A stretch of DNA of 15,377 nt from Oscillospiraceae bacterium (GTDB lineage: Bacteria; Bacillota; Clostridia; Oscillospirales; Ruminococcaceae): positions 1 through 15,377 of the forward strand of contig JARBTU010000011.1 of the NCBI GenBank assembly GCA_029240015.1. Direction: 5' to 3'. Within the stretch, counting starts at the first letter, position 1, and the number at the start of each line of letters is the position of its first letter. The notes beneath the pieces were generated by a model. That model searched no databases. It was not told where the DNA came from and saw nothing but the letters and a program-made list of their open reading frames with translations. Both the position numbers and the translations under genes were made by a program. This document shows, in pieces, positions 7,854 to 15,025 of the stretch.

Positions 7854-8558
7854 TTAACTCCAACGTTTTTTCTCTAGTACTCTTACGGTAAAGAAATTGA
7901 ATATTACAACAACACTTATAAAATAGAGAACACTTGAGATATTAAAAATTCCCGTTGTGAATTCCCCGTATCTTGTTGAGAAAGAAATTCCGTCAATAAT
8001 TTTCTTTACAATATCGATTGGTATAACCGAAGACAAGCCGTCAATCAGCATGAAAATCATCATAATAGCAAAGCCGCCGATTGCAGCAATCAATTGATTT
8101 TCAGTAAGCGATGAAATAAACAACCCGATAGAAATCAAAGCTGCGCCCAAGAGGATAAGTCCTACAAGGTTTCCGATTACAACAATCCATTCAGGCTGTG
8201 CAAAAATGTTTATGATTAAAGCATAAACAGGCGTAATCGCAACACCAACCAAGAACACGATTAATGCTGCAAAAAACTTCCCATAAACAAGACTGGACAA
8301 ATTGAGCGGAGAGGTTAACAACAGCTGGTCAGTTTTTAGTTTCTTGTCTTCACTCATCAATCTCATTGTGAGAAGAGGAACAATAAACATTAAAACGGTA
8401 AACAAGCTTTGAAAAACGCCACTTAGACTGTTGGTGTCTGCAACAAGCGTTGTCCCTAAAAAGAAGTATCCTGAAAACAAATAATAAACGGCCAAAAAGA
8501 TATATCCGATTGGGGATGAAAAATAGGAGCCAAGCTCACGACGGAAAATAGCCAACAT
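7854..8558 (-). CDS. ABC-2 type permease (GldF-like)
   Basis: The 234-residue integral membrane protein has about six predicted helices (roughly 17-37, 51-68, 94-118, 124-150, 158-178, 208-228). The N-terminus MLAIFRRELGSYFSSPIGYI and the loop MRLMSEDKKLKTDQLLLTSP are typical of GldF-like ABC-2 permeases. It should form the membrane part of a transporter with the ATPase encoded just upstream. The substrate is not known. Its ATG shares one base with the ATPase stop codon (TAATG), so translation of the two is probably coupled and the start is well supported. Length agrees with the family. A more general ABC-2 exporter role cannot be excluded, but the downstream GldG-like gene favours the Gld-type grouping. 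Confidence 0.9.
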   Translation of the reverse strand: MLAIFRRELGSYFSSPIGYIFLAVYYLFSGYFFLGTTLVADTNSLSGVFQSLFTVLMFIVPLLTMRLMSEDKKLKTDQLLLTSPLNLSSLVYGKFFAALIVFLVGVAITPVYALIINIFAQPEWIVVIGNLVGLILLGAALISIGLFISSLTENQLIAAIGGFAIMMIFMLIDGLSSVIPIDIVKKIIDGISFSTRYGEFTTGIFNISSVLYFISVVVIFNFFTVRVLEKKRWS

Positions 8559-9694
8559 TATTCGTCACCTCCGTCATTTTTTGGTTGTTCCTGTGGTTCC
8601 GGAGCAAGCCCTGTCTGCTCTTCTTGTGCTGATTGCTGCGTATAATCTACCGCAGCTTCATCGGCTATTTTTTCAATCTCTTCTGTTTCGTGCTCTTCAA
8701 GAATAGCTTCCGCTTGCTTACGGGCTTCTTTTTGAGCTTTTTTATCCAAAACAGGAGGAGCGGCATTGTCTTTGGTTAGTTGTAAGAAGATATCCTCAAG
8801 ATTCAAGGCGGAATTCTGGAGCCCAAGAAGCGGCCAGTTCCTTTCGGATAAGCGCTTGAAAAGATCGTTTCTTACATCTGAACCTTCGGCGGATTCGATC
8901 AAATATTCAAATACGCCCGGTTCGCGTTCGCCCAGACAATCCACTTTTTTCATACCTTGAATAGAGGAGATAATCGGCCTAACCTCATTTTCAGGACCTT
9001 GAATCCTTACGGTGTATCTTGCATTGTGGCTTAGGTTTTGTGAGAGATTGTCCGGTGTGTCGTCAGCAACAATGTTGCCGTTGTTGATTACGACTACACG
9101 GTCGCATGTCGCCTGAATCTCCGGCAGGATATGTGACGATAGGATAATGGTATGTTTTTTACCCAGTTTTTTGATAACGTTTCTTATTTCAATAATTTGT
9201 TTCGGGTCAAGACCAACTGTTGGCTCATCCAGAATCAAGACGTCAGGGTTTCCTACTAAAGCCTGAGCCAGTCCCACACGTTGACGATAACCTTTTGAAA
9301 GGTTTTTAATCAACCGATGACTGACATCTGAGATTTTAACCAAATCACAGATTTCCTGCAAATGCGCTTTTCGTGGAAGCTTGCATTTTTTCAAGTCATA
9401 AACAAAGTTTAAGTAAGCGCTTACGGTCATGTCCAGATAAAGAGGGGGCTGCTCCGGAAGATAACCGATTTTGCTTTTGGCTCCCATAGGGTCGTCAAGA
9501 ATATCCTTGCCTCCAATTTTGGCGGCCCCGCTTGAGGAAGAAAGATACCCCGTCAGAATATTCATGGTTGTTGACTTGCCCGCACCGTTCGGTCCGAGAA
9601 AGCCGAGGATTTCACCTTGGTTAACAGTAAAAGATACGTCGTTAAGCGCAACTTTTGAGCCGTAACGTTTGGTAAGATTTTGTACCTCGATCAT
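8558..9694 (-). CDS. ABC transporter ATPase (GldA-like) with acidic C-terminal tail
   Basis: The cytoplasmic ATPase has 378 residues. Motifs: Walker A GPNGAGKS (34-41), Q-loop Gln82 in LPEQPPLY, signature LSKGY (132-136), Walker B VLILDEP (152-158) and switch His188 in SSHIL. Up to about residue 308 it resembles GldA and related ABC-2 ATPases, including the small C-terminal domain (about 225-308). A further stretch of about 70 residues, rich in Glu, Ala, Gln and Lys and ending KNDGGDE, looks disordered and is not part of the usual family length. The start at 9694 (MIEVQNLTKRYG) has GGAGG ten bases upstream. An in-frame ATG at 9775 would add 27 residues unlike the family, and is rejected. It is the first gene of the operon. 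Confidence 0.93.
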   Translation of the reverse strand: MIEVQNLTKRYGSKVALNDVSFTVNQGEILGFLGPNGAGKSTTMNILTGYLSSSSGAAKIGGKDILDDPMGAKSKIGYLPEQPPLYLDMTVSAYLNFVYDLKKCKLPRKAHLQEICDLVKISDVSHRLIKNLSKGYRQRVGLAQALVGNPDVLILDEPTVGLDPKQIIEIRNVIKKLGKKHTIILSSHILPEIQATCDRVVVINNGNIVADDTPDNLSQNLSHNARYTVRIQGPENEVRPIISSIQGMKKVDCLGEREPGVFEYLIESAEGSDVRNDLFKRLSERNWPLLGLQNSALNLEDIFLQLTKDNAAPPVLDKKAQKEARKQAEAILEEHETEEIEKIADEAAVDYTQQSAQEEQTGLAPEPQEQPKNDGGDE

Positions 9695-9819
9695 TTTTAA
9701 AAAACCTCCGTCCTGCTTTTTTAAAAGCAAAGAAATATTCACATTTTCAAACCGGGTCAGAAACTTAAAACACACTCAACAAAAAGGTTGTGTGTCTTTT
9801 TCACATAAAAAATCATTTT

Positions 9820-9843
9820 CTATGAAACAAATCGCTTTCATAG
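9820..9843. repeat. Inverted repeat at predicted transcript start of Gld-like operon
   Basis: CTATGAAA (9820-9827) and TTTCATAG (9836-9843) are perfect 8-bp inverted arms separated by 8 bp. The repeat sits just downstream of the candidate -10 box (9851-9856). It could be a repressor operator, or form a stem-loop at the 5' end of the mRNA. Confidence 0.5.
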
Positions 9844-9850
9844 CTATCTT

Positions 9851-9882
9851 ATCATACCAAAAAACCAAAAACGATTTGTAAA
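9851..9882 (-). promoter_or_regulatory. Candidate promoter of Gld-like operon
   Basis: On the minus strand the -10 box is TATGAT (9851-9856), preceded by TGG, an extended -10 pattern. The best -35 match, TTTACA (9877-9882), is 20 bp away, which is long. The assignment is tentative and rests mainly on the extended -10. Confidence 0.35.
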
Positions 9883-9901
9883 CAAACATTTAAAGTTTGT
9901 T
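9881..9901. repeat. Inverted repeat upstream of Gld-like operon promoter
   Basis: AACAAAC (9881-9887) and GTTTGTT (9895-9901) are perfect 7-bp inverted arms with a 7-bp centre. The repeat touches the candidate -35 box, a usual place for a regulator site. It may also be chance in A/T-rich DNA. Confidence 0.4.
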
Positions 9902-9991
9902 ATATTGATTAAGTGTTTTCATGTAGAAAATATTAAATTAGGTTATTTTCGACAAAATGAGTCTATATTTTTTTACTGAATCAGCGTTGTA

Positions 9992-10023
9992 AATAAAAAC
10001 GCAATCGCATAGATGCGACTGCG
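9992..10023 (-). terminator. livF / liv operon terminator
   Basis: On the minus strand a 10-bp stem (CGCAGTCGCA with TGCGATTGCG, one G-U pair) encloses the loop TCTA and is followed by TTTTTATT. The matching plus-strand hairpin would have an A-C mismatch, so the structure fits termination of the liv operon. It lies about 20 nt after the livF stop codon. Confidence 0.88.
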
Positions 10024-10043
10024 CAAAATAGAAGCATTTGATT

Positions 10044-10748
10044 TTATCCACCAAGATAGGCTTTTCTGACTGCATCACTTTGAGCAAGTTCACTTGCATC
10101 ACCCGACATGGTAATCTCCCCTGTTTCAAGGATATAAGCACGGTTTGCAATAGAAAGAGCCATGTGTGCATTTTGCTCAACAAGCAAAATCGTGGTTCCT
10201 GTTTTGTTAATGTCTTTTATGATTTGAAAGATTTCCTGAACAAGAACAGGAGAAAGTCCCATGGAAGGCTCGTCCAAAAGCAAGAGTTTCGGTTTCGCCA
10301 TCAGAGCACGGCCCATTGCAAGCATTTGCTGCTCTCCACCGCTCAGCGTTCCCGCCAGTTGGGTTCTTCGATCTTTTAATCTTGGAAATCTTAAATAAAC
10401 CTGTTCTAAATCCTGCCTGATTTCTTCCTTATCTTTTCTTAGATAAGCACCCATCTGCAGATTCTCCAAAACGCTCATGTCGGGGAAAATCCTTCTTCCT
10501 TCCGGAACCTGAGAAATTCCACTTTTCACGATTTGCATGGTCTTGGCTTTTTCTATATTCTCGTCCATAAATTTGATCTCGCCGCTCTTGGACGGCGTAA
10601 TCCCCGATATGGCGCGAAGCGTTGTGGTTTTTCCTGCTCCGTTAGAACCGATGAGTGTAACGATTTCGCCTTGATTTATTTTGAGTGAAACATCTCTTAA
10701 CGCATGAATCACGCCGTAATAAACATTAAGATTATTAATTTCAAACAC
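10044..10748 (-). CDS. livF: Branched-chain amino acid type ABC importer ATPase LivF
   Basis: This 234-residue ATPase is one of the two nucleotide-binding subunits of the importer. Motifs: Walker A GSNGAGKT (34-41), Q-loop in SQVPEGRRIFP (79-89), signature LSGGE (135-139) and Walker B LLLLDEP (155-161). The switch position is Gln in VEQNA (190-194), the normal variant for LivF proteins, not a defect. The start codon is GTG, supported by GGGAGG nine bases upstream and by MFEINNLNVYYG aligning with the usual LivF N-terminus. It is the last gene of the cluster, 35 bp after livG, and is followed by a strong terminator. The family also serves other amides and urea, so the substrate is inferred. 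Confidence 0.96.
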   Translation of the reverse strand: MFEINNLNVYYGVIHALRDVSLKINQGEIVTLIGSNGAGKTTTLRAISGITPSKSGEIKFMDENIEKAKTMQIVKSGISQVPEGRRIFPDMSVLENLQMGAYLRKDKEEIRQDLEQVYLRFPRLKDRRTQLAGTLSGGEQQMLAMGRALMAKPKLLLLDEPSMGLSPVLVQEIFQIIKDINKTGTTILLVEQNAHMALSIANRAYILETGEITMSGDASELAQSDAVRKAYLGG

Positions 10749-10783
10749 GATGCGTAACCTCCCTTGATATGAATATAACTGTA

Positions 10784-11566
10784 TTATTCAACTTGTTCTC
10801 CTAAATAAGCTTCGATTACGCGCTTATTGCTTTGAATTTCTGCAGGAAGACCTTCTGCAATAATAGAACCAAAGTCAAGGACATAAATTCTTTCACAAAG
10901 ATTCATCACAAATTTCATATCGTGTTCAATCAAAATAACGGTCAAATGAAATTCATCTTTAAGCTTTACAATCAGTTTGGATAAATCCTCTGTTTCGCTC
11001 GGATTCATTCCGGCGGCAGGCTCATCCAGGAAAATGACCGAAGCACCGGTTGCAATCGCTCTTGCAATTTCAAGCTTTCTTTGTTCTCCATAAGGAAGAT
11101 TCATTGCAAATTCAGCGTGTTTATCCTGAAGACCCACAAGGGAAAGGATATACATTGCTTGCTGCTCAAACATTTTCTCATCACGGATAAAGCGAGGCAG
11201 ACGCAAAATCGCTTCAAAGATAGAGTGACGGATGTTTTTATGCATCCCGATTTTGAGATTGTCAACAACCGAAAGATTTTTAAAAAGCCTGATGTTCTGG
11301 AACGTCCTTGAAATCCCGTGACGAGCCGTAATATGGGGTTTCATGCCGTTGATGTTAATTTTGTTTCCATCCACATCTTTGAGGCGAACAGTTCCTGTTG
11401 TTGGAACATAAACCCCGGTCAAAAGGTTGAATATGGTTGTTTTTCCCGCTCCATTCGGACCGATAAGACCCAATAATTCACCTTGATTAACGGTTATATT
11501 TACATCGGATACGGCCTTAAGACCGCCGAAATTTTTATTTAAGCCACGAACTTTTAATACCGACAT
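10784..11566 (-). CDS. livG: Branched-chain amino acid type ABC importer ATPase LivG
   Basis: This 260-residue ATPase is the partner of LivF. Motifs: Walker A GPNGAGKT (36-43), Q-loop Gln90 in SRTFQNIRLF, signature region LPYGEQRKLEIARA (157-170), Walker B VIFLDEP (177-183) and switch His215 in IEHDM. The insert around residues 100-150 and the C-terminal AEIQSNKRVIEAYLGE are characteristic of LivG rather than LivF. The ATG has GAGGTG seven bases upstream, and livM ends 12 nt before it. Length is normal for the family. Confidence 0.96.
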   Translation of the reverse strand: MSVLKVRGLNKNFGGLKAVSDVNITVNQGELLGLIGPNGAGKTTIFNLLTGVYVPTTGTVRLKDVDGNKININGMKPHITARHGISRTFQNIRLFKNLSVVDNLKIGMHKNIRHSIFEAILRLPRFIRDEKMFEQQAMYILSLVGLQDKHAEFAMNLPYGEQRKLEIARAIATGASVIFLDEPAAGMNPSETEDLSKLIVKLKDEFHLTVILIEHDMKFVMNLCERIYVLDFGSIIAEGLPAEIQSNKRVIEAYLGEQVE

Positions 11567-11578
11567 GCAATCACCTCT

Positions 11579-12556
11579 TTATTTCTTAGAGAACATACTG
11601 AGTTTAAGTTTTGGAAGAGAAAAAATTCTTCTTAATTTGACGAACAAAGGTGACTCACCAGATTTGAACAACATGATTAGAACAAGAAGTGCGGCGTAAA
11701 TGATCATACGAACTTCCGCGAAATCCTGTAAAGCCACAGACAAAACATTAAGCGCAATTGCAGCAATCACGGTCCCCCAGATGTTTCCAAGACCGCCCAA
11801 AACAACAATCATCAAGATATCAATTGATTTCATAAAACCGAAATCCTTTGGTTGGATGACTCCGACATATCCGGAGTACATTGCTCCGGCAAGACCGGCA
11901 AAGAAAGTTCCCACCACAAAAGCAAGGATTTTGATGTTGGTAAGGTTGATTCCCATAGACTCTGCGGCGATTTCGTCCTCGCGAACAGCAATACAGGCAC
12001 GCCCGAATGATGATTTGAGTAAATTTCTTATCACAATAAATGTAATAACTGCGCCGAAGAAAACAACCTCAAAATTGGTGTAAAGAGGGATACCCGAAAG
12101 ACCCGCAGCTCCACCCAAAAGATTCTGATCCACGTTTTGAACAACAATTCGGATAATTTCTCCAAGACCTAATGTTGCAATCGCCAAATAGTCGCCCTTG
12201 AGTCGAAGCGTCGGAATTCCGATTAAGAATCCGATAAAAGCGGCAGCACAAGCACCAATCAACGCCGCCAAAAGAACGTTTAGAAGGCTGTCAGACGTTT
12301 TCATGACAAACAGAGCGGCAGAATAAGCGCCGATCGACATAAATCCGGCATGTCCCAAAGAGAACTGACCGGTTATTCCGGTGATTAGATTAAGCCCAAG
12401 CGCTAATGTAATATCAATAAACATTTTTAATACAATGGTCTGATAAAAAGGATTGATAACATTCACCTGCGGAAGCATAAGAATCTTAATCAATACATAG
12501 GCGACAGCAACCGAAACTAAGCCAATAAGACTTTTCGTAATTGATTTGTTTTTCAT
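11579..12556 (-). CDS. livM: Branched-chain amino acid type ABC importer permease LivM
   Basis: This 325-residue integral membrane permease pairs with LivH to form the channel. Family motifs: GQFSLGHAGFMSIGAY (63-78), the cytoplasmic coupling loop VREDEIAAESMGI (191-203) that contacts the ATPases, and LGGLGNIWG (253-261). About eight to nine hydrophobic helices are visible, and the C-terminus is basic. The start at the ATG (MKNKSITK) is chosen because GGTGG lies at normal distance upstream. An in-frame GTG four codons earlier lies within that binding-site region and is less likely. It starts 15 nt after the livH stop. Confidence 0.95.
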   Translation of the reverse strand: MKNKSITKSLIGLVSVAVAYVLIKILMLPQVNVINPFYQTIVLKMFIDITLALGLNLITGITGQFSLGHAGFMSIGAYSAALFVMKTSDSLLNVLLAALIGACAAAFIGFLIGIPTLRLKGDYLAIATLGLGEIIRIVVQNVDQNLLGGAAGLSGIPLYTNFEVVFFGAVITFIVIRNLLKSSFGRACIAVREDEIAAESMGINLTNIKILAFVVGTFFAGLAGAMYSGYVGVIQPKDFGFMKSIDILMIVVLGGLGNIWGTVIAAIALNVLSVALQDFAEVRMIIYAALLVLIMLFKSGESPLFVKLRRIFSLPKLKLSMFSKK

Positions 12557-12571
12557 ATCCGTCACCACCCC

Positions 12572-13450
12572 CTATACCTTTTCACGAACGTTTTTGCCAA
12601 GAATACCGGCTGGACGAACAATTAGAACAATAATGAGTATTGCAAAGGCAACCGCGTCCTTATAAGAACTGGATAAGTATGCACTAACCAAAGTTTCGAT
12701 AAGCCCTAAAAGTATTCCGCCAAGCATTGCACCCGGAATGCTTCCGATTCCGCCGAAAACGGCAGCGACAAAAGCTTTAAGTCCGGGCTGAACACCCATC
12801 AGAGGACTAATCGTATACATTGCGCCAAGCATTACGCCCGCAACAGCAGCGAGAGAAGAACCCAAAATAAACGTAAACGATATGGTTCGATCTACACTGA
12901 TTCCCATCAGCTGGGCTGCGTCTTGGTCGGAAGAAACCGCACGCATTGCTTTTCCAAGCTTGGTACGCTTAATTATGTATTGAAGCACAATCATCATGAT
13001 GATTGTAGTTGTTATAACATAAACTTGTTCAACATTGATAGATAAGGCGCCCAATGATAATTTTCCCGCACCAAGCGCTCCTTGTGGATAAGTTTTTGAT
13101 GTTGCACCCACAAAATACATCATAACGTATTCAAGCAAAAATGAAACACCGATTGCAGTAATCAATACGGTAATCCTTTGTGCGTTTCGGAGTGGCTTGT
13201 ATGCAACTCTTTCGATGATAACACCCAAAATCGAGCATACAACCATTGCAATTAACATGGAGGGAATAAATGGTATGTTAAAGAGGGCAACACAAGCGTA
13301 CCCCACATAAGCACCAATCATCATAACATCACCGTGAGCAAAGTTTATGAGTTTGATGATTCCATAAACCATTGTATATCCCAAGGCCACAAGAGCATAA
13401 ATGCTCCCGATTGAAATCCCGTTAATCATTTGCTGTAAAAATTGTTCCAA
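12572..13450 (-). CDS. livH: Branched-chain amino acid type ABC importer permease LivH
   Basis: This 292-residue integral membrane permease has the family motif INFAHGDVMMIGAYVGY (35-51), the coupling loop MRAVSSDQDAAQLMGIS (169-185) and FGGIGSIPGAMLGG (232-245). About eight hydrophobic helices are visible. The start codon is TTG. It is supported by AAAGGG about ten bases upstream and by the N-terminus MEQFLQQMINGISIGSIYAL, which matches the usual LivH start; the next in-frame ATG (residue 8) would remove conserved residues. It is preceded by a 224-bp gap after livJ and followed closely by livM, livG and livF. Confidence 0.95.
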   Translation of the reverse strand: MEQFLQQMINGISIGSIYALVALGYTMVYGIIKLINFAHGDVMMIGAYVGYACVALFNIPFIPSMLIAMVVCSILGVIIERVAYKPLRNAQRITVLITAIGVSFLLEYVMMYFVGATSKTYPQGALGAGKLSLGALSINVEQVYVITTTIIMMIVLQYIIKRTKLGKAMRAVSSDQDAAQLMGISVDRTISFTFILGSSLAAVAGVMLGAMYTISPLMGVQPGLKAFVAAVFGGIGSIPGAMLGGILLGLIETLVSAYLSSSYKDAVAFAILIIVLIVRPAGILGKNVREKV

Positions 13451-13674
13451 TCAATGACACCCTTTCTTTTATCTGTGCATTTTATAAGTCAGTATGTTTT
13501 GTCAGTCTTTCAATATTGCATAAATAACAGTTCAAAATCTAAAAATAGAATAGAGCGGTTATTTATACAATATTAGCAAATGGCATACACAATTTAAAAG
13601 CAATACTAAGACGGCAACTTTTGTTGCCGTCTTAAGTATTTTCTTAAGAAGATAAATTTAATGCAATACTTGGA
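13451..13674 (-). promoter_or_regulatory. livJ-livH intergenic region
   Basis: This A/T-rich gap holds the livJ hairpin (13602-13640) and otherwise no clear element. Possible minus-strand promoters are poor: CTGACA and TAAAAT occur with only a 15-bp spacer, and TTGTGT and TATAAA with 19 bp. livHMGF may be served by read-through from livJ. Confidence 0.3.
13602..13640 (-). terminator. Hairpin after livJ, terminator or partial terminator
   Basis: A perfect 11-bp core stem (AAGACGGCAAC 13608-13618 with GTTGCCGTCTT 13623-13633) has a 4-nt loop. It extends by another six pairs past a one-base bulge. On the minus strand it is followed by GCTTTTAAATTG, an imperfect U-tract. It lies 34 nt after the livJ stop and could reduce transcription into livHMGF. 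Confidence 0.75.
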
Positions 13675-14835
13675 TTAGCCGCCAATTTTTGTACGGAATG
13701 TTTGCTCACCGTTTTTGCACTCAATAACAACGGTTGATTTAACAGGGTTGTGTTGAGCATCAATGGTGAACTTACCGGTTACAGCATCAAAATCTTTTGT
13801 GTTAGCCAAAGCTTGCTGAATCTTTGCAGTATCTGTCCCGCCTGCAGTTTTAATAGCGGCAACAACATATTTAGCCATGTCATATCCCAAAGCATGGAAT
13901 GCATTTGGATCTTTGCTGTATTTTTTCTTGAAAGCATCAATAAAAGTTGTTACTTCAGATGAAGTGTCTTTTGAAGAATAGTGGTTTGTAAAGAATACGT
14001 TGGTCAAATTCTCTTTTCCTGCAATTTTTGCAAGGTCGGGAGAATCGTAGCCGTCCGCACCCAAGATAGGTTTGGTAATGCCCATGGAACGAGCTTGTTT
14101 TACGATAAGGCCTACTTGCTCATAGTAACCAGGAAGATAGATGATATCAAAGTCTTTATCTTTTATTTTTGTAAGTACAGCGTTAAAATCTTTGTCTGTT
14201 GATGTAAAGTTTTCCTCGGAAACAATGGTTCCGCCTGCACTGGTAAAGGATGATTTAAAAGCGGTTGCAAGACCCTTTGAATAGTCGTTTGCGTTGTCAG
14301 CAAGAATAATTGCTTTTTTTGCTTTAAGATCAGAAGAAGAGAAGTCTCCCATAACTTTCCCCTGGAAGCTGTCGTTGTAGCAAATTCTGAATGTGTAATC
14401 ATTAAGTTTGTTGTCTTTGATGGTTACATCGTCTGCAGTTGCAGAACAGCTGATAACAGGAACCTTATATTTGGTAGCTACGGCATTCGTTGCCTTTACA
14501 GCACCGGACGTTGCAGGACCCATGATTGCACACACGCCCTCTTGTGTTGCAAGCTTGGTTGCTACGTTCATGGCTTCATTATTGTCAGATTTGTTGTCAA
14601 TCTTAACAAGTTTGATTTGTTTTCCGTCGATACCGCCTGCTGCATTAATTTCCCCAACAGCGAGTTCGATTCCTTCCACACAGCTAATACCATATTGGGC
14701 AACATCACCGGAAAGCTCATAGTTTAATCCAATTTTGATCTCGTTTGCGTTTGTAGTGCTGTTTTTACAGCCGGCAAACATTGAAACAGGCATTGCTGCG
14801 GCCATACAAAGCGCAACGATTTTTGCTTTTTTCAT
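13675..14835 (-). CDS. livJ: Branched-chain amino acid type substrate-binding lipoprotein LivJ
   Basis: The 386-residue protein begins with a lipoprotein signal peptide (MKKAKIVALCMAAAMPVSMF) and lipobox MFAGC, with lipidated Cys23, so it should be tethered outside the membrane as the capture subunit of the importer. The mature part is a periplasmic-binding-protein type I fold: IKIGLNYELSGDVAQYG, the INAAGGIDGKQIKLV segment, CAIMGPATSGAVKA, SATADD and FHALGYD are typical of Leu/Ile/Val-binding proteins. The ATG has AGGAG ten bases upstream. A consensus promoter lies about 60 bp upstream and a hairpin follows the gene, so it is probably made in excess over the membrane subunits. The ligand cannot be read from sequence: family members bind branched-chain amino acids, other amino acids, amides or urea. 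Confidence 0.95.
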   Translation of the reverse strand: MKKAKIVALCMAAAMPVSMFAGCKNSTTNANEIKIGLNYELSGDVAQYGISCVEGIELAVGEINAAGGIDGKQIKLVKIDNKSDNNEAMNVATKLATQEGVCAIMGPATSGAVKATNAVATKYKVPVISCSATADDVTIKDNKLNDYTFRICYNDSFQGKVMGDFSSSDLKAKKAIILADNANDYSKGLATAFKSSFTSAGGTIVSEENFTSTDKDFNAVLTKIKDKDFDIIYLPGYYEQVGLIVKQARSMGITKPILGADGYDSPDLAKIAGKENLTNVFFTNHYSSKDTSSEVTTFIDAFKKKYSKDPNAFHALGYDMAKYVVAAIKTAGGTDTAKIQQALANTKDFDAVTGKFTIDAQHNPVKSTVVIECKNGEQTFRTKIGG

Positions 14836-14896
14836 TTTTCAACCACTCCTATAAATATTTTTATTTGAATAAAATATAAACCAATGCTATTAAAAC

Positions 14897-14925
14897 ATAT
14901 TAACAAATTATAAAAAAAGTGTCAA
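14897..14925 (-). promoter_or_regulatory. livJ promoter
   Basis: On the minus strand the -35 box is TTGACA (14920-14925, perfect consensus) and the -10 box is TAATAT (14897-14902), with a 17-bp spacer. A TATAAT also occurs inside the spacer but is too close to the -35 to pair with it. The leader would be about 55 nt. The flanking DNA is very A/T rich. Confidence 0.65.
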
Positions 14926-14960
14926 TATATAATAAAATAAAAATCTGCTTGTATGATAAA

Positions 14961-14986
14961 AATTTTTAGTTGGTTTTCTAAAAATT
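14961..14986 (-). terminator. Probable terminator of the ABC-F gene
   Basis: On the minus strand a perfect 9-bp A/T-rich stem (AATTTTTAG with CTAAAAATT) has an 8-nt loop and is followed by TTTTATC. It lies 40 nt after the ABC-F stop codon. The stem is weak in G/C, so efficiency is uncertain. Confidence 0.5.
14972..14986. promoter_or_regulatory. Possible CodY-like box upstream of livJ
   Basis: The plus-strand 15-mer GGTTTTCTAAAAATT matches the CodY consensus AATTTTCWGAAAATT at 12 of 15 positions. It lies about 47 bp upstream of the livJ -35 box and overlaps the ABC-F terminator hairpin. Whether this organism has CodY is unknown. Confidence 0.25.
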
Positions 14987-15025
14987 GCTGTTATCTTCTT
15001 ATCCGTTTGATTTTAATAGGACACC

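Larger units (their letters stand above)
9695..9990 (-). promoter_or_regulatory. Upstream region of the Gld-like operon
   Basis: This gene-free stretch lies between the livF terminator and the ATPase start. It is A/T rich. It holds a possible minus-strand promoter (9851-9882), two perfect inverted repeats (9820-9843 and 9881-9901) and a weak imperfect hairpin (9772-9795). If the promoter is right, the mRNA leader is about 150 nt. I see no known riboswitch signature and no small gene with a good ribosome binding site. Confidence 0.5.

Noticed and set aside
9772..9795. Imperfect hairpin in the Gld-operon leader, possibly an attenuator
   Set aside because: The stem is two 4-bp helices with a central mismatch and only a short U-tract on the transcribed strand; on the plus strand there is no gene to terminate.
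10044..10748. Missing switch histidine in LivF
   Set aside because: Gln at this position (VEQN) is the normal LivF variant.
14855..14877. A/T-only hairpin next to the livJ ribosome binding site as a regulatory RNA
   Set aside because: Made only of A and T with a bulge, in very A/T-rich DNA; no riboswitch features.
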